38,100 bases of DNA, from assembly GCA_023457435.1 (NCBI GenBank), contig JAEWLS010000040.1, positions 1 through 38,100 on the forward strand, read 5' to 3'. The stretch's first letter is position 1. Each line of letters begins with the position of its first letter. Source of the DNA: Pseudomonadota bacterium. GTDB lineage: Bacteria > Pseudomonadota > Alphaproteobacteria > Rhizobiales > Rhizobiaceae. Positions 1 through 10,103 of this stretch are shown here, one piece after another. A program made the translations under genes and the position numbers. The notes beneath the pieces were generated by a model. That model was not told the DNA's origin and made no database searches. It saw nothing but the letters and a program-made list of their open reading frames with translations.

Positions 1-60
1 CGTCGCGCCGGGCGCCCGCGGGGCGCTTCGTATTGGGGAACGAACCGGCGCGGGGGTGCC

Positions 61-1203
61 ATGAAATCGCTGGGCAGCATTCGCCGGAGTTTTGCGCCCT
101 GGAACGATCCGTCCTCCAAGCCCTATATTCAGTTCGACGCCGTCACGAAGCGCTTCGGCGACTTCACCGCCGTCAACAACCTGTCCCTGACCATCTTCGA
201 GCGCGAATTCTTCGCCCTGCTCGGTGCGTCCGGATGCGGCAAGACGACTCTTCTGCGCATGCTCGCGGGGTTCGAGAACCCGACATCCGGCCGCATCCTT
301 CTCGACGGCCAGGACCTTGCCGGCATTCCACCCTATCGCCGGCCGGTGAACATGATGTTCCAGTCCTACGCGCTGTTTCCGCACATGACGGTGGAGGCAA
401 ACATCGCTTTCGGCCTGAAGCAGGACGGGATGCCGAAGCAGCAGATTGCCGAACGCGTCGCTGAGATGCTGCGGCTCGTGAAGCTGGAACAGTTTGCCAA
501 GCGCAAGCCTCACCAGCTTTCCGGCGGTCAACGCCAGCGCGTCGCCCTGGCGCGTTCCGTAGCCAAGCGCCCGAAGGTGCTGCTGCTCGACGAACCGCTC
601 GGTGCGCTGGACAAGAAGCTGCGCGAGGAGACGCAATTCGAGCTCATGGACCTGCAGCAATCGCTCGGCCTTACCTTCGTTGTGGTGACGCACGACCAGG
701 AAGAAGCAATGACCATGGCCGACCGTATCGCCATCTTGGACAAGGGCGAGGTCATGCAGGTTGCCACCCCGGCAGAAATCTACGAGGCGCCGGTCTCGAA
801 ATTCGTCGCGACGTTCGTGGGCAACGTCAATATGCTGTCCGGCACCGTAATCGAGCGGGATACGAAGTCGGCGCGCATCAGCGGGTCGTCCGGCGCCCAT
901 ATTCTGGTCGAGAATGCGGGAGAGGCAGAGGTAGGCAGCGCCGTTTCCTTCGCCATCCGCCCGGAGAAGATCAAGGTTTCGTCGAAACAGCCGCAGGCAG
1001 GCACGCCAAACGTGCTGGAGGGCGAGATATACGACCTTGCCTATCTCGGCGACATGACCGTCTACCACGTCAAGCTTGCCGACGGTCAGGTGGTGAGAGC
1101 TTCTGCGCTCAACGCCGCGCGGGTCACTGACGATCCGCTGACCTGGCACGACAAGGCCTGGATCCATTTCGCGCCCGACGCGGGCCTTGTGCTTACGAGG
1201 TGA
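61..1203 (+). CDS. potG: Polyamine ABC transporter ATP-binding protein (PotG-like)
   Basis: Cytoplasmic ATPase that would power uptake of putrescine or a related polyamine through the two permeases that follow. The 380-residue protein has a complete ABC domain: Walker A GASGCGKTT at about 55-63, Q-loop Gln at 101, LSGGQ signature at 153-157, Walker B LLLDEP with the catalytic Glu at about 178, and switch His at 211. A C-terminal TOBE-type region follows (roughly 250-380), as usual for the spermidine/putrescine group. An N-terminal extension of about 20 residues before the ABC fold is typical of PotG rather than PotA. It is the first gene of a tight potG-potH-potI run; the binding protein potF is probably just left of the window but cannot be seen. 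Substrate is inferred from family resemblance only. Confidence 0.9.
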   Translation: MKSLGSIRRSFAPWNDPSSKPYIQFDAVTKRFGDFTAVNNLSLTIFEREFFALLGASGCGKTTLLRMLAGFENPTSGRILLDGQDLAGIPPYRRPVNMMFQSYALFPHMTVEANIAFGLKQDGMPKQQIAERVAEMLRLVKLEQFAKRKPHQLSGGQRQRVALARSVAKRPKVLLLDEPLGALDKKLREETQFELMDLQQSLGLTFVVVTHDQEEAMTMADRIAILDKGEVMQVATPAEIYEAPVSKFVATFVGNVNMLSGTVIERDTKSARISGSSGAHILVENAGEAEVGSAVSFAIRPEKIKVSSKQPQAGTPNVLEGEIYDLAYLGDMTVYHVKLADGQVVRASALNAARVTDDPLTWHDKAWIHFAPDAGLVLTR

Positions 1204-1205
1204 CG

Positions 1206-2102
1206 ATGCGCAGAGCCCTCGAGGCCGTCGCCGGCCGCCTGGTCATCATCGTCCCGTACGCCTGGCTGACGGTATTTTTTCTCGTCCCCTTCCTGATCGT
1301 CCTGAAAATTGCGCTGTCGCAGACCGCGTTGGCGATGCCCCCCTACGTTCCGGTGTTCGACGGTCTCTCGGACTTCTGGGAAAACGTGCGCGAGTTCTCG
1401 GCCGACAATTTCCTCTGGCTGCTCGACGATCCGCTTTACTTCAACGCCTACGTTTCCAGCCTCTGGATTGCGGCAGTGTCCACCTTGCTGACGCTGGCGG
1501 TCGGATACCCGGTCGCCTACGCAATGGCGCGCGCCCCGGCGTCGATGCGGCCAACCCTCCTGATGTTGGTCATCCTCCCGTTCTGGACGAGTTTCCTGAT
1601 CCGCGTCTACGCATGGATCGGCATCCTCAAGCCCGAAGGCCTGCTCAACCAACTGCTGCTTTGGAGCGGAGCGATCGACGCGCCGCTGCAGATCCTCAAC
1701 ACTCACACGGCGATCTTCATCGGCATCGTCTACTCGTATCTGCCGTTCATGATCCTGCCTCTCTACTCGTCGCTCGAGAAGATGGACTACTCGCTGATCG
1801 AAGCGGCGAAGGATCTCGGCTGCACGTCGCTGGGAGCGTTCTGGAAGGTCACGTTCCCACTGTCGATGCCCGGCGTCGTCGCGGGCTGCCTGCTCGTCTT
1901 CATCCCCGCGGTCGGCGAGTTCGTAATCCCGGATCTTCTCGGCGGGTCGCAGACCCTGATGATCGGCAAGACGCTGTGGAACGAGTTCTTTGCCAATCGC
2001 GACTGGCCGGTGTCGTCGGCCGTGGCGATCATCCTTCTGTTGATCCTGGTGGTTCCGATCATGTTCTTCCAGCGCGCCCAGGCCCGCGCGCAGGAGCGCT
2101 GA
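1206..2102 (+). CDS. potH: Polyamine ABC transporter permease (PotH-like)
   Basis: Inner-membrane permease of the binding-protein-dependent family, about 298 residues with six likely membrane helices; the first begins near residue 15 (IIVPYAWLTVFFLVPFLIVL). The EAA loop that docks on the ATPase is seen as EAAKDLGC about 95 residues from the end. ATG at 1206 is preceded by AGGTG at a good distance; a GTG at 1200 that overlaps the potG stop as GTGA is the alternative start. It lies immediately after potG and one base before potI, so the three are surely one transcript. The pair PotH/PotI would form the heterodimeric channel. Assignment to polyamine rather than another opine or amine substrate is inferred. 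Confidence 0.88.
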   Translation: MRRALEAVAGRLVIIVPYAWLTVFFLVPFLIVLKIALSQTALAMPPYVPVFDGLSDFWENVREFSADNFLWLLDDPLYFNAYVSSLWIAAVSTLLTLAVGYPVAYAMARAPASMRPTLLMLVILPFWTSFLIRVYAWIGILKPEGLLNQLLLWSGAIDAPLQILNTHTAIFIGIVYSYLPFMILPLYSSLEKMDYSLIEAAKDLGCTSLGAFWKVTFPLSMPGVVAGCLLVFIPAVGEFVIPDLLGGSQTLMIGKTLWNEFFANRDWPVSSAVAIILLLILVVPIMFFQRAQARAQER

Positions 2103-2103
2103 C

Positions 2104-2925
2104 ATGAGCGCCACGCTGTCACGTTTCAACATCGCGTCGCTCGTGCTCGGCTTTGCGTTCCTCTACCTGCCGATCGTGCTGCTTGTGGTCTACTCCTTCA
2201 ACGAATCGCGCCTGGTCACGGTCTGGGGCGGGTTCTCGACGCGGTGGTATGCCGAACTCTTTCGCAACCAGGGCCTGATGGACGCGGCCTGGGTGACGGC
2301 GCGGGTCGCGCTGCTGTCGGCCACCATCGCCACAGTTCTGGGCACGCTCGCAGCACTTGCGCTGACGCGCTACACGCGATTTCGTGGCCGGGTGCTGTTC
2401 ACCGGCATGGTGTTCGCACCGCTCGTCATGCCGGAGGTGATAACCGGACTGTCCCTGCTCCTGCTCTTCGTTGCGGTCGGCTTCGACCGGGGCTTCGTGA
2501 CGGTGACGCTTGCACACGTGACCTTCACCATGTGTTTCGTCGCGGTCGTCGTGCAATCGCGCCTGCTGACGTTCGATCGATCGCTGGAAGAAGCGGCGGC
2601 GGACCTGGGCGCGACGCCGACGCGCACCTTCTTTCAGATCACATTGCCGGTGATCATGCCGGCGGTGGTCTCTGGATGGATGCTCGCGTTCACGCTTTCG
2701 CTCGACGACCTGGTGATTGCGAGCTTCGCGTCGGGCCCTGGCGCAACAACTCTGCCGATGAAGATATACAGCCAGGTGCGCCTCGGCGTGACGCCCGAGA
2801 TCAACGCTGTCTGCACGATCCTCATCGGTTTCGTCGCCACTGGCGTGCTTATCGCCTCGCTGCTCAACAAGCGGCGGGAGGCGCAGCGCATGCGCGACGA
2901 GCAGGCGGCACGTCGCGACAACTGA
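2104..2925 (+). CDS. potI: Polyamine ABC transporter permease (PotI-like)
   Basis: Second permease of the polyamine importer, 273 residues. It starts one base after the potH stop. It carries the hallmark early motif of this subfamily, YLPIVLLVVYSFNES near residues 21-35, and an EAA loop EEAAADLGATP near 162-172, followed by FTLSLDDLVIASF, which is strongly conserved in PotI/PotC. Six membrane helices are likely. The C-terminus is a short basic cytoplasmic tail (NKRREAQRMRDEQAARRDN). The gene ends two bases before the stop of the convergent AsmA-like gene, leaving no room for a separate terminator. Confidence 0.88.
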   Translation: MSATLSRFNIASLVLGFAFLYLPIVLLVVYSFNESRLVTVWGGFSTRWYAELFRNQGLMDAAWVTARVALLSATIATVLGTLAALALTRYTRFRGRVLFTGMVFAPLVMPEVITGLSLLLLFVAVGFDRGFVTVTLAHVTFTMCFVAVVVQSRLLTFDRSLEEAAADLGATPTRTFFQITLPVIMPAVVSGWMLAFTLSLDDLVIASFASGPGATTLPMKIYSQVRLGVTPEINAVCTILIGFVATGVLIASLLNKRREAQRMRDEQAARRDN

Positions 2926-2927
2926 CG

Positions 2928-4754
2928 CTATTCGAGGCCCTGCACCATGGGCGATACGAACGGCGTCTCCCATGAGCCGCCGATGAAGAACGGAACGGGC
3001 GGAGCGCTTTCCGCGGCCGCGGTCGGGACCAGCGCCCCGGCGAGCGCCAGCCCGGCGCCGGGAAGCGGGACTACGCCTCGCAACTCGACCGTCGCGTCGT
3101 TCATTTTGAGCACGGCCTTTTCGATCCGCGCGTTCCCGCCTTCGACAGATGCCTTGATGTCGATCCCGCTGAACTCGAGCGTGCCGTCGCCGACGCTCGC
3201 AAGCGGAAAGAACTCGCCGATGCGCGCGCGCTCCCTGAACTTCGCCATGTCGACGCCGGCCATGGCGCCTTGGCCGAAGCTCGCGGAGATGCTTCCGGAC
3301 GAGGTGCGGATCACGTCGTCCAGTTCACTGCCGCGGCCTTTCAGGGACACCGAGACGGTGCCGCGCGAGATCGGCATGAGGTGACGCCGCTTCAGCGTGT
3401 TGGCGAGCGCGCCGATATCCACGTTCTCGCCTCGCACGCGCACCTCGACCTCGTTGCCAGCCACCGTCCGGTCGACGCGCATCCCGGCTTGCACCGTGCC
3501 GCCGAAGCCATGCGCATCCGAAATGTCGAACACCGCGAGGCCGGGCCTGATCTGTGCAGAGGCGGCAAGATCCTGGAGCACGACGTCGCCGGCCGTGGCT
3601 CGGGCAGCGGATATCCGCAAATCGATGCCGATCTCGTCCGAGATGCTGTCGTCCATCGTGCGCCAGCGGCCGAACTCATCGGGAGTAAGGGCGGAGAACG
3701 CCCTGAGGAAATTCTGGATGTCGAAGCTTTCGAAGGCGAGCGTGCCGCCGATCGCCGGAATGGCCTCGCGCGGCGCGAGCTCCAGGGTCCCGCTGGCGCG
3801 GCTTTGGTCGAGCGTCAGCACCGTGTTCTCGACGCGGAGCCGATCGATCGAACCGGACACCCGCCCCTGAATGGAAATCGGGCCGATCGATGCGCCCGGC
3901 GTGATCTGCGTACGCGACCACTCAAGCGTGCGCCTCAGCGACGGCGACGACAGCCTCCCCTCTCCGTCGAAGAAACCGCGCCCCGAGAAGTTGGCCATGC
4001 CGTTGAACGAGGCGTTCACCAGCTGCGAGCTGACCGTCGCCCCGATCCGCGACTGCGCTCCCGCGGCAAGCAGCAAAGGCTGCTCCACGCTCGCTTCCAT
4101 GCGCAGGATCTCGCCGCGCCAGATCCCCGTAGCCGACCCCGTGAGCGCGCGGTCGAGCGCCGGCCACGAGATTCGGCCGCTGAGGCCGCTCATGACTTCG
4201 GTCTCGACGCCGCTCCCATGCACAGAGACGCGTGCGTCGATGAACTCGAGAACCCCGAGGGAGTCATCCGGGAGCCTGGACAGGTCGGGAGCCGATGGAT
4301 TCTGGCGTATCTCCGTTCTCGCCCGCTCGATCATGCGGCCGAGACGCCCTGCTGCGGCCGGCGTCGATGTCGGCTCGGCGAGCTCCTCCCGCCACAGGTG
4401 CAGGGATGGGCGCTGCAGGACGATCTGGCTGAACACGACGTTGCCCGCCACTGCCGCGACTGGCGACATGTTGGCTTCGATCGCGTCCGCCATCAGCGCC
4501 GGCGGCGCGTTCGCATCGGTCCACGGATAGAACGACACGTTCGACAGGCGTGCGCGGAAGCTCGGCCAGAGCTGGATCTCCGCCGGCGCGCCGATCTCGA
4601 CGCGATAGCCGCTCCACATGCTGAGTTCCTGGGCAACGCGATCGCGGACGAGCTGGGTCGAGGCCACGTAGGGCAGGGCGACGACGATGAGAACCGCGGC
4701 AGCAAGCGCGGCCGCGAGCGCAATCACCAGCTTTCTGACGAAGCTAGACGGCAT
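2928..4754 (-). CDS. AsmA family protein
   Basis: Large envelope protein of about 608 residues. A single N-terminal membrane anchor (VRKLVIALAAALAAAVLIVVA) is followed by the AsmA signature region VRDRVAQELSMWSGYRVEIG and a long periplasmic body rich in beta-strand-like repeats. A C-terminal segment resembles the AsmA C-terminal domain (LKGRGSELDDVIRTSSGSISASFGQGAMAGVDM). AsmA-like proteins are linked to outer-membrane lipid homeostasis and are thought to resemble VPS13-type lipid transfer bridges; whether this one moves lipid is inference. ATG at 4754 is preferred over an in-frame TTG at 4769. It is convergent with potI and divergent from the acetoacetyl-CoA synthetase gene. Confidence 0.8.
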   Translation of the reverse strand: MPSSFVRKLVIALAAALAAAVLIVVALPYVASTQLVRDRVAQELSMWSGYRVEIGAPAEIQLWPSFRARLSNVSFYPWTDANAPPALMADAIEANMSPVAAVAGNVVFSQIVLQRPSLHLWREELAEPTSTPAAAGRLGRMIERARTEIRQNPSAPDLSRLPDDSLGVLEFIDARVSVHGSGVETEVMSGLSGRISWPALDRALTGSATGIWRGEILRMEASVEQPLLLAAGAQSRIGATVSSQLVNASFNGMANFSGRGFFDGEGRLSSPSLRRTLEWSRTQITPGASIGPISIQGRVSGSIDRLRVENTVLTLDQSRASGTLELAPREAIPAIGGTLAFESFDIQNFLRAFSALTPDEFGRWRTMDDSISDEIGIDLRISAARATAGDVVLQDLAASAQIRPGLAVFDISDAHGFGGTVQAGMRVDRTVAGNEVEVRVRGENVDIGALANTLKRRHLMPISRGTVSVSLKGRGSELDDVIRTSSGSISASFGQGAMAGVDMAKFRERARIGEFFPLASVGDGTLEFSGIDIKASVEGGNARIEKAVLKMNDATVELRGVVPLPGAGLALAGALVPTAAAESAPPVPFFIGGSWETPFVSPMVQGLE

Positions 4755-4934
4755 TCCGGCCCTGCCCAAGCCGCGACGCGGCGTTCACCCATTACGGGTT
4801 TAACGTAGGCGCACGGCTTTTCAAACTTTTGTGGCCGGGCCGTGGCGGGAAACCGCCATGCCGCCTAGCGTATTTCGACGACTTGCGCCGCGCCGCCGGG
4901 CCATGCCAAAGCGAACGGCCTCGGAGGACAAGAC

Positions 4935-6893
<1,959 letters not shown>

Positions 6894-7082
6894 GGTTAAC
6901 GAAGGGTTTCACTGAAATTTACCGAGATTTCACAGGTCACTCGAAATCGTAAAGATCGAGCGGTTCCGGTAAGTTTTCGTTAAGCGATGTCGGTGATCCT
7001 GTGCATGAGTTTACGGTGATCTCCTGACGCGGTGCGCCAAGAGAACTTCGCTCAGCCATGTTTGACAGCAGAATCACTTTTT
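6894..7082 (+). other. Spacer between aacS and the iron permease gene
   Basis: 190 bp with lower GC than its neighbours, ending in the strong plus-strand terminator. It holds a TGAAAT/ATTTCA inverted repeat (6913-6932), a CtrA-like GTAA-N7-TTAA (6969-6983) and two near copies of GGTGATC. There is no credible protein frame. It could be a long 3' UTR or a separate small RNA. Confidence 0.35.
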
Positions 7083-7110
7083 GGGGCGCCTTTGGCGCCC
7101 CTTTTCTTTT
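7083..7110 (+). terminator. Rho-independent terminator, plus direction
   Basis: Perfect 8-bp stem GGGGCGCC/GGCGCCCC with a TTT loop (7083-7101), followed by TTTTCTTTTC. The T tract lies only on the plus side. It would end transcripts coming from aacS or from the spacer 6894-7082. Confidence 0.85.
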
Positions 7111-7114
7111 CGAC

Positions 7115-8794
7115 CTAAAGGTCGGCCTGCCTGTCTGAAGCGAGTGCCCGGGAGAGCAGGATCACCGGAACCGTGGCCGTCGCGATGATGAGGAGCGCGG
7201 CCAAGGCGCCTTCCTGCATCACAGCCCGTGAGGCATTTTCATAGACGAGCGTTGCGAGAGTGTTGAAGCCGAACGGCCGCAGCAGGATCGTCGCCGACAG
7301 CTCCTTCACCGTGTCGACGAATACAAGCACGCTGGCGGTGAAGATCGCCGGCTTGAGCAGCGGCAGTTGCACGCTCAGTGTGCTCGCGGCCGCAGTGCGG
7401 CCAAGGCTCCGCGCCGCTTCGTCGATGTTGGGCGGCAGCTTCGCCAACCCCGATTGGATGCTGCCTTCCGCGAGCGCCAGGAAACGGATGGTGCAGGCGA
7501 TGACCACTGCGGCTGCCGAGCCGGTGAGCAGAAGACCCGTCGAAACGCCGAAATTGGAGCGCATGAGGGCATCGAGAGCGTTGTCGAGATTTGCCAGCGC
7601 GAATAGAAGACCGAGCCCGACTATGGTGCCGGGGAGGGCGTAGCCGAGCGAAGCCAGCCGCACGAGCAGCGACGCTCCCGGTCCGCGCACGCGCCGCGCC
7701 GCTTCGACAAGTAGAAGCGCGAGGAGCACCGTGGTGGTCGCTGTCAGCAGCCCAACAAGCAGCGTGTTGCCGAGTGCCTGCACGAGGGCCGCGTTCATCA
7801 GCGAGGAGAAACGCTCTGCCGCGTAGTTTCCAAAAACCCAAAGCGGCACGCCGAGACCGAGGAACACCGGCAGTGCAAGCAGCAGCGCGACGAGAGTTCC
7901 CCGCCAGCCGCCGAGCGCGATGCGCGGCGGGCGCGTCGCGATCTGCGTTGCGCGCATGTTGTTGAAGCGCCGGCTGCGTCGCGCCAGCTGTTCGACGGAA
8001 ATCAAAATGGCGACGAGGAGCAGCATCACCATGGCGATCTGCGCGGCGCCCTCCAGGCTCGAGCGGTTGATCCATGTGGTGAATATCGCGGACGTCATTG
8101 TGCGTACGCCGAGATACTCCGCCGCGCCGATGTCGTTCAGCGTCTCCATGAGCACCAGCGCAACGCCCGCGACGACCGCCGGGCGCGCAACGGGAAGCAG
8201 GACGGTGAAGAACACGCGCCATGGCCTTGCTCCGAGTGTCCGCGCGACGTCGGCGATGTTGCGTCCCTGCATCAGGAACACCACCCTCGTCGTCAGGTAG
8301 ACGTAAGGGTAGAGCACCGCCGTCATCACCAGGGCTGCGCCCTCCGTCGTCCGGATGTCGGGGAACCAGTAATCCCGCGCCGACGCGAATCCGAAGATGC
8401 CGCGAAGCGCGGTCTGCACCGGACCGGAGAAAAGGAAGAATTCGCCGAACGCGTAGGCCGCCAGATAGGGGGGAACCGCAAGCGGCAGAACCAGTGCCCA
8501 CGAGTAAAAGCGCCGTCCCGGGAACTCGAAGGCGACGACCGCCCAGGCGGCACCGACGCCCACGACCGCAGCGCCGATGGAGGTAAGTGCAATCAACAGC
8601 AATGTCGTCCGTATCGCCACCGGCACGACATTTCGCGCCAGATGCGGCCAGTCTTCTCCGCTTCCCGAGAATGCGATCAGGGCCAGTGCGATGATAGGCA
8701 CAAGCGCGACGGCGCAGGCGAGCGTGGCTACGGCCAGAAGACCGCGATGGCTTTCGCCGCGGACCGAACGGGGCTGGATGGCATAGACGGTCAA
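7115..8794 (-). CDS. fbpB: Ferric-iron ABC transporter permease, fused two-domain (FbpB/AfuB-like)
   Basis: Inner-membrane permease of 559 residues made of two fused permease domains, about 12 membrane helices, as in FbpB/SfuB/AfuB. Each half carries an EAA-type loop: ADVARTLGARPWRVFF near residues 182-197 and DEAARSLGRTAAASTL near 455-470. It would form the whole channel as one chain for Fe3+ delivered by the periplasmic protein encoded just upstream (8867-9907). The 72-bp spacer to that gene holds a stable hairpin. No ATPase gene follows; the gene ends in a convergent spacer. The metal is inferred from the paired binding protein and the iron-regulatory boxes, not from the permease itself. 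Confidence 0.85.
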   Translation of the reverse strand: MTVYAIQPRSVRGESHRGLLAVATLACAVALVPIIALALIAFSGSGEDWPHLARNVVPVAIRTTLLLIALTSIGAAVVGVGAAWAVVAFEFPGRRFYSWALVLPLAVPPYLAAYAFGEFFLFSGPVQTALRGIFGFASARDYWFPDIRTTEGAALVMTAVLYPYVYLTTRVVFLMQGRNIADVARTLGARPWRVFFTVLLPVARPAVVAGVALVLMETLNDIGAAEYLGVRTMTSAIFTTWINRSSLEGAAQIAMVMLLLVAILISVEQLARRSRRFNNMRATQIATRPPRIALGGWRGTLVALLLALPVFLGLGVPLWVFGNYAAERFSSLMNAALVQALGNTLLVGLLTATTTVLLALLLVEAARRVRGPGASLLVRLASLGYALPGTIVGLGLLFALANLDNALDALMRSNFGVSTGLLLTGSAAAVVIACTIRFLALAEGSIQSGLAKLPPNIDEAARSLGRTAAASTLSVQLPLLKPAIFTASVLVFVDTVKELSATILLRPFGFNTLATLVYENASRAVMQEGALAALLIIATATVPVILLSRALASDRQADL

Positions 8795-8814
8795 AGCGCT
8801 ACTTCAAGAATGAA

Positions 8815-8842
8815 CGGCCGAAGCGCTTTCGCGCTCCGGCCG
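8815..8842 (-). terminator. Intergenic hairpin, possible attenuator within the iron operon
   Basis: Inverted repeat with arms CGGCCG and AGCGC paired to GCGCT and CGGCCG across a TTTC/GAAA loop. It sits between the binding-protein stop (8867) and the permease start (8794). There is no T tract in either direction. It may protect or attenuate the transcript so that more binding protein than permease is made, a common arrangement in ABC operons; that role is inference. Confidence 0.45.
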
Positions 8843-8866
8843 CGGGTTTGCAAGCCTGTGGCGAAA

Positions 8867-9907
8867 TTAGCTGGACGGGCCGTCGTCGACACCGACGCGG
8901 TCGACCATCTCGGATGCTGCCTTGCGGTTCTTGGCGATCTCGGCGAGCGGAAGCGTGTCGGCGTTCAGCGTACCGAAGCCCTTGACGGTGGGCGACGGCT
9001 CGATGCCCGGCGTGGCCGGGTACTCGTAGGACTGTTCGGCCTGGATACGCTGCGCCTCGGCGCTGGAAAGGAAGCGGATCAGCTTGACGGCGTTGTCGCG
9101 GTTCGGAGCGTGCTTCGCGAGGGCCGCGCCGGACACGTTGACGTGCGTGCCGCCGTTCTCGAAGGTCGGGAACTTAACCTTCACCGCCTCCGCCCAGGAC
9201 TTCTCCTTGGCGTCCGAGCCGTTCAGCATCACGCCGATGTAGTAGGTGTTGCCGAGCGCGATGTCGCACTCGCCGGCAAGAATCGCGCCGGCCTGCGGGC
9301 GATCGCCGCCGTCGGGCTTGCGGGCAAGGTTGTTCTTCAGCCCGGTCAGCCACGTCTCAGTCTTTTCGGCGCCCCAATGCGCGATGGCCGCCGAGAACAG
9401 CGCGAGGTTGTAGTCGTGCTGGCCCGAGCGCATGCAGATCTTGCCCTTCCACTTCGGGTCGGCGAGCTCGGCATAGGTGATCGGCTCGTCGCCGACCCGC
9501 TCCTTCGAAGCGTAGACGACCCGGGCCCGCTTTGTGACGCCGAACCAGTGACCTTCCGGGTCGCGGTACTCCGCTGGCAGATTGGCATTGATCTCGGCAT
9601 CGTCGAGCGCCTGGGTCACTCCCTTTGCCTTCGCATTGGTCAGGCGCGCGATGTCGACCGTGAAGATGACGTCGGCCGGCGAGTTGGTGCCTTCGGCGAG
9701 GATGCGATCCTCCAGCCCCTTGTCGAGGAACAGGATCTCCGTCTTGATCCCGGTTTCCGCTGTAAACGCATCGAGCGCCGGCTTTATGAGCTCCGGCTGG
9801 CGGTACGAATAGATGTTCACGACGCCGTCGGCGAATGCCAACGATGGGACGCAGGCGAGGCCTGCGGCGATGGCTGCAGCTCGCAGGCTGCGCACGGTGG
9901 TAGACAT
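8867..9907 (-). CDS. fbpA: Periplasmic ferric-iron-binding protein (FbpA/AfuA-like)
   Basis: Extracytoplasmic solute-binding protein of 346 residues that would capture Fe3+ and hand it to the fused permease. A signal peptide is clear (RAAAIAAGLACVPSLAFA then DG). The mature start VNIYSYRQPELIKPALDAF is typical of iron-binding FbpA/FutA-type proteins, and the tandem Tyr in LGNTYYIGV matches the Tyr ligands of the family. ATG at 9907 is chosen because a strong AGGAGGG lies 6 bases before it. A longer frame to 9964 would run through the IRO operator and is unlikely. Upstream lie an IRO box (9947-9965) and an ICE palindrome (10023-10045), which independently support an iron role. Confidence 0.9.
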   Translation of the reverse strand: MSTTVRSLRAAAIAAGLACVPSLAFADGVVNIYSYRQPELIKPALDAFTAETGIKTEILFLDKGLEDRILAEGTNSPADVIFTVDIARLTNAKAKGVTQALDDAEINANLPAEYRDPEGHWFGVTKRARVVYASKERVGDEPITYAELADPKWKGKICMRSGQHDYNLALFSAAIAHWGAEKTETWLTGLKNNLARKPDGGDRPQAGAILAGECDIALGNTYYIGVMLNGSDAKEKSWAEAVKVKFPTFENGGTHVNVSGAALAKHAPNRDNAVKLIRFLSSAEAQRIQAEQSYEYPATPGIEPSPTVKGFGTLNADTLPLAEIAKNRKAASEMVDRVGVDDGPSS

Positions 9908-9946
9908 GAAACCCTCCTGTCGACGAGCCGGTGCCCGGACGTTTAA

Positions 9947-9965
9947 CTTGAGTAAGGCACTCAAG
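9947..9965 (-). promoter_or_regulatory. RirA operator (IRO box) upstream of fbpA
   Basis: Inverted repeat CTTGAGT-AAGGC-ACTCAAG. It contains TGA-N9-TCA exactly, the published iron-responsive operator pattern for RirA in Rhizobium. It lies about 40-58 bp before the fbpA start codon. A possible -35 TTGACG is at 9996-10001 on the minus strand, which would put the operator near the transcription start. RirA would repress under iron-replete conditions. Confidence 0.65.
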
Positions 9966-10022
9966 ATACGGGTTTCTGACTCCTGAATGCGGATCCGTCA
10001 AGAGAATTCCAAAGAAAATCAG

Positions 10023-10045
10023 CAGTTTAGAAACATTCTAAACTG
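10023..10045 (-). promoter_or_regulatory. Irr-binding iron control element (ICE)
   Basis: Perfect palindrome with 10-bp arms CAGTTTAGAA and TTCTAAACTG around ACA. The core TTTAGAA-N3-TTCTAAA equals the ICE/Irr-box consensus of Rhizobiales. It lies about 116 bp before the fbpA ATG and about 60 bp past the 3' end of the convergent-side kinase gene. Its position upstream of the likely promoter would suit activation or upstream repression by Irr. Confidence 0.75.
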
Positions 10046-10103
10046 ATCTTCTCATGTTTTCCGACGTTTGCCGAAGTATGCGACGCTAAATTGTATGAGA
10101 TCG

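Noticed and set aside
1086..2132. 348-residue minus-strand frame opposite potH
   Set aside because: Arg/Gln/Asp/His-rich shadow of a conserved permease; no ribosome site or family.
3270..4808. 512-residue plus-strand frame opposite the AsmA-like gene
   Set aside because: Its composition (His/Arg/Ala/Asp-rich, no motif) is that of an antisense shadow in GC-rich DNA; the AsmA-like frame on the other strand has a signal anchor and family motifs.
6969..6983. CtrA-like GTAA-N7-TTAA in the aacS-fbpB spacer
   Set aside because: One base off consensus, and no gene starts nearby for it to control.
7058..7138. 26-residue frame starting MFDSRITFWGAF over the terminator
   Set aside because: It reads straight through the terminator stem and into the end of the permease gene, and has no ribosome site.
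8642..9946. 434-residue plus-strand frame opposite fbpA
   Set aside because: It is antisense to a well-supported gene with a signal peptide and ribosome site, and its protein shows no recognisable motif.
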